From Thiohalomonas denitrificans (GTDB lineage: Bacteria > Pseudomonadota > Gammaproteobacteria > Thiohalomonadales > Thiohalomonadaceae): 64,000 nt of DNA. Positions 61,443 to 64,000 of this stretch are shown in pieces (position 1 is the stretch's first letter; every line of letters begins with the position of its first letter). Position numbers and translations under genes: made by a program. The DNA is taken from assembly GCA_020725115.1 (NCBI GenBank), contig DYFR01000013.1:1-64000 (forward strand), read 5' to 3'. The notes beneath the pieces were generated by a model that searched no databases, was not told where the DNA came from, and saw nothing but the letters and a program-made list of their open reading frames with translations.

Positions 61443-63911
61443 CTAATGCACACCCTTGGTGTTGAGGTGCGGTCCATATTCGCGATCAGATACCTTGATA
61501 TGCTGGGTCAGCCAATCGACAAGAAAGCTAAGCAACTCATTTAGAATGCCGGCATCCCCGCTTTCATAGCGTGCAAGGAAGCCCCTGACCTGTTCCGACA
61601 GCCGCTTGTGGCCCGCCTGGTGTTCCGTGAAGCCGGGATAACCGGTTTCACGCATCATCTTCTCCTCATAGGCGAAGTGATGCTCGGTGTAGTCAATCAG
61701 CCCTTTAAGTACGCGGCCGAGTATCCCCGCACCACGGCGCATGGTCATTTCATGGTGCAATTCGTTGACAAGCTCCACCAGGCGCTGGTGTTGACGATCA
61801 ATTTCTTCCACACCGACCCGGAATGATTCATCCCACACAAAGAGTACATCCTGGGCCATACGTCGGCGCTCCGCCGCTACCGCAGCCTCATCAATGCTGA
61901 ATCTGTTAAGCAACAGATTCATTTCAGAAGTCAGTGCGGTGACCTTGGCACTGGCGGCAGTCGATTCCTGCGCCGTAAGTGCCGTTCTTTCCGCCAAACC
62001 GGACAGGTTGATAACGTTACGATTAATCTCTTCCGAGACCGCACCTTGCTGTGTAGATGCTGTAGCCACCTGGGCATTCATGGCATTGATCTTGGCCACG
62101 GCGGCAGAAATGTCATGAAACGCCGCACCAGCGGCGCGCACCTTTTCAACGCCACCGCTCGCATATTGCGCCCCCCGCCCCATGACCTCGACCGCTTCAC
62201 GGGCACCATTCTGCAGCCGCACGATCATCTCCTGTATTTCAAGGGTAGACTCCCTGGTTTTGTGGGCAAGGGAACGTACTTCATCGGCAACCACCGCAAA
62301 ACCACGGCCCTGTTCACCAGCCCGCGCAGCTTCTATGGCGGCATTAAGCGCCAGCAGATTAGTCTGATCCGCCACACCACGAATCACCTCGAGAACCCGA
62401 CTGACTTCCTGATTGTCTTTGTCCAGTTTCGTGATCACATCCGAGGCCTGGCGAACCTCGACATCAAGACGGTCTATGGCCGTGACCGCTTCATCGACAA
62501 CGACCTTGCCCTGTTCCGCGGCCGCCTCCGCCTCCCGTGCAGCATCCGCCGCATCCGATGTATTACGCACCACCTCCTGAACCGCTGTAGCCATTTGGTG
62601 GATGGCCGTCGCAGCCTGATCAACCTCACGCATCTGGTTATCCACACCATCCGCCGTCTGCTGCGAGGCCTTGAACATATTCTGAGACACATTAGACAGG
62701 TGGTTATTGGCCTGCTGCACCGCATACAGCGCCGTGTTCAGGCTGTCGCCTACCGCATTGACCGAGGCCGCAATCTGCGCAGTTTCATCTTGCGTCTTGA
62801 GTTCAAGACGCGCCGTCAGGTCGCCATCAGCCAGACGCTCCGCTGTAACATGCAAGCGGCCAATGGTCTCCGCCAATGCCAGATAGAGGCCTGTCAGCAG
62901 ATAGATCACCGTGAACAAAATAGTGGCCACAACAATATAGGCCAGCCGCTCCATTCGGGTACCTGCCTCGCCGCGTTGCGCAAGCAGCTCGTCCAGCAGT
63001 GGCAGCGCCGTATCATACAGCGCGAGCGAATCCGTGATGGCAGCGGTACCGGCGGAAAAATATTCAGGCGCGCTTATCCTGATCGCTGCGGCGTTAAGCA
63101 CATCCACCTCCGTCAGACGAAGAAAGGTCTCTGCCGCAGCAATTGCCCGATCGCTTTGTGCACGCAGACGCGGCGCCAGTTCCGGCGCCACTTCAAAGAT
63201 GCGTCCCATTTCAGCGGAGACAGTATGGTGAGCGGCACGAATCTTCTCGCGCAGCAAGGAGAGACGCAACCGTGCTTCGGGACTCACGGATTTTTCCGCA
63301 ACCACTCCCGAACCGAACCCGCGTGCCTGGCCAATATTTTCCACTAACGAGGGAAGTCCATCGGTAAGCGTATTAACCAGATTGTGTGTCGTGAGTATGG
63401 GATCGAGCACGAGTTGTGAACGCTCACCGACCTTGGTAATACTGTCTATAACTGCAGCTATGAGTTCAGTATGACGGGTGAACGCCGTATCAGCATCCAG
63501 GTCGAAGGCCTGCTGCTCCAGGCGGCTCCAGCTTAGTTCAAGACTGCTCGCCTGCTCATTGATACCAAGTCTGTGATATTGCGTGACCGCATTCTTCAGC
63601 TGCACAAAATCAGCGGTAATCGTCCTGCGCTCTGCGACGATGCGATCCCGAAATGAGGCATCACCTCTCAAATAGGCATTGGTCATGCCCCGGTGCTGCG
63701 CCACATGCTGAAGCAGGCCGCGTAATGGCTCGATCAATGCGATGCCGCTACGCTCATTCTCGATTTGCAGGTTGTCACGCTGTATATCCGAGATGACCTT
63801 ATATCCCAAGAGAAACATTGGAATCATGGCCATCACCAGCACTATGGTGAATTTTCCCCGGAAGCCAAACCGGTTCATCAAGGCGATCGCAGGTATGAAT
63901 ATGGCGCGCAT
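61443..63911 (-). CDS. Methyl-accepting chemotaxis protein with C-terminal hemerythrin
   Basis: An 822-aa chemoreceptor. TM1 at about 20-40, a large helical periplasmic sensor (with an NIT-like LRGLLQHVAQHRGMTNAYL), TM2 near 332-356, HAMP, then the signalling hairpin with NLLALNAAIEAARAGEQGRG. Residues 691-822 are a complete hemerythrin with ligands H708, H745, E749, H764, H768, H804, D809. Likely senses O2 or redox through the cytoplasmic di-iron domain as well as a periplasmic signal, as in DcrH-type proteins. No che gene is nearby. Confidence 0.93.
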   Translation of the reverse strand: MRAIFIPAIALMNRFGFRGKFTIVLVMAMIPMFLLGYKVISDIQRDNLQIENERSGIALIEPLRGLLQHVAQHRGMTNAYLRGDASFRDRIVAERRTITADFVQLKNAVTQYHRLGINEQASSLELSWSRLEQQAFDLDADTAFTRHTELIAAVIDSITKVGERSQLVLDPILTTHNLVNTLTDGLPSLVENIGQARGFGSGVVAEKSVSPEARLRLSLLREKIRAAHHTVSAEMGRIFEVAPELAPRLRAQSDRAIAAAETFLRLTEVDVLNAAAIRISAPEYFSAGTAAITDSLALYDTALPLLDELLAQRGEAGTRMERLAYIVVATILFTVIYLLTGLYLALAETIGRLHVTAERLADGDLTARLELKTQDETAQIAASVNAVGDSLNTALYAVQQANNHLSNVSQNMFKASQQTADGVDNQMREVDQAATAIHQMATAVQEVVRNTSDAADAAREAEAAAEQGKVVVDEAVTAIDRLDVEVRQASDVITKLDKDNQEVSRVLEVIRGVADQTNLLALNAAIEAARAGEQGRGFAVVADEVRSLAHKTRESTLEIQEMIVRLQNGAREAVEVMGRGAQYASGGVEKVRAAGAAFHDISAAVAKINAMNAQVATASTQQGAVSEEINRNVINLSGLAERTALTAQESTAASAKVTALTSEMNLLLNRFSIDEAAVAAERRRMAQDVLFVWDESFRVGVEEIDRQHQRLVELVNELHHEMTMRRGAGILGRVLKGLIDYTEHHFAYEEKMMRETGYPGFTEHQAGHKRLSEQVRGFLARYESGDAGILNELLSFLVDWLTQHIKVSDREYGPHLNTKGVH

Positions 63912-63967
63912 AGTTATGTATTTTTATTTCGAGCCCATTGATTGGCCTACGCATCCATCTGGATACG

Positions 63968-63995
63968 TAATTCCACCATAGACAACATGGAATTA
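63968..63995. promoter_or_regulatory. Dyad TAATTCCA-N12-TGGAATTA upstream of the chemoreceptor
   Basis: Perfect 8-bp inverted repeat (63968-63975 and 63988-63995), about 57-84 bp upstream of the chemoreceptor start. It could be an operator. No sigma-28 type promoter was recognised in the remaining leader. Confidence 0.35.
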
Positions 63996-64000
63996 ACCGG

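Noticed and set aside
63912..64000. Sigma-28 flagellar promoter for the chemoreceptor
   Set aside because: No TAAA-N15-GCCGATAA match in the available leader.

Overview
The window is about 64 kb of high-GC gammaproteobacterial chromosome. The evidence is the gene order lptG-lptF divergent from pepA-holC-valS, a full-length PurL, a YecA/UPF0149 protein, a MotY-like protein, Tex and SltY-type proteins. A NifJ pyruvate:ferredoxin oxidoreductase paired with a GltD-like Fe-S flavoprotein, together with hemerythrins, a PCuAC copper protein and a heavy-metal RND pump, points to a metabolically versatile environmental organism. A Chromatiales-like or sulfur-oxidiser relative is my guess; species cannot be assigned from sequence alone.

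Layout. 1-1.3 kb: nth and a DUF1841 gene. 1.4-7.4 kb: metal efflux cluster (small His/Cys exported protein, fused adaptor, HME-RND pump, His-tailed periplasmic protein). 7.6-9.0 kb: thioesterase, monoheme cytochrome, gloA. 9.1-15.7 kb: two tandem PAS/GGDEF/EAL proteins behind argG. 16-23.7 kb: MotY-like protein, PQQ-type sugar dehydrogenase, purL, RDD protein, beta-carbonic anhydrase. 23.8-25.9 kb: TPR/beta-barrel protein plus FecR-domain protein behind a near-perfect CRP/Vfr-type site. 26-33.8 kb: lptGF / pepA-holC-orf-valS. 34-42.7 kb: hemerythrin, glycogen phosphorylase, YecA, Tex, VIT-like protein, polysaccharide deacetylase. 42.8-48.9 kb: a long minus-strand run (GspE/PilB-like ATPase, FHA-adenylate cyclase, duplicated-domain exported protein, IMPase, MarC, Bax-like). 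49-50 kb: orphan protein and PCuAC. 50.2-55.7 kb: nifJ and its GltD-like partner. 55.8-64 kb: spermidine-synthase-like, PhnA/YjdM, GDSL esterase, RIO kinase, lipoprotein, Slt, and a chemoreceptor with a C-terminal hemerythrin.

The most unusual content is between the genes. About two dozen intergenic elements share one architecture: a left arm made of a short degenerate tandem unit (7, 8 or 10 bp), a core, and a right arm that is the inverted array. Four unit families are present: A (GCAGAG-based, 8 bp), B (CAAGTNA-type, 7 bp), C (GCCAAG plus GCGAATGAAC, 8-10 bp) and D (CCCCTAG, 7 bp). They nest inside each other, recombine into hybrids, supply stop codons and C-terminal tails to genes, and interrupt otherwise tight operons (lptF/lptG, nifJ/GltD-like, pepA/holC). 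In the full-length B copies the two arms resemble each other more than they resemble other copies. I know of no established name for this whole architecture, and no transposase that could move it is encoded in the window. No tRNA, rRNA, CRISPR, prophage or insertion sequence was seen.
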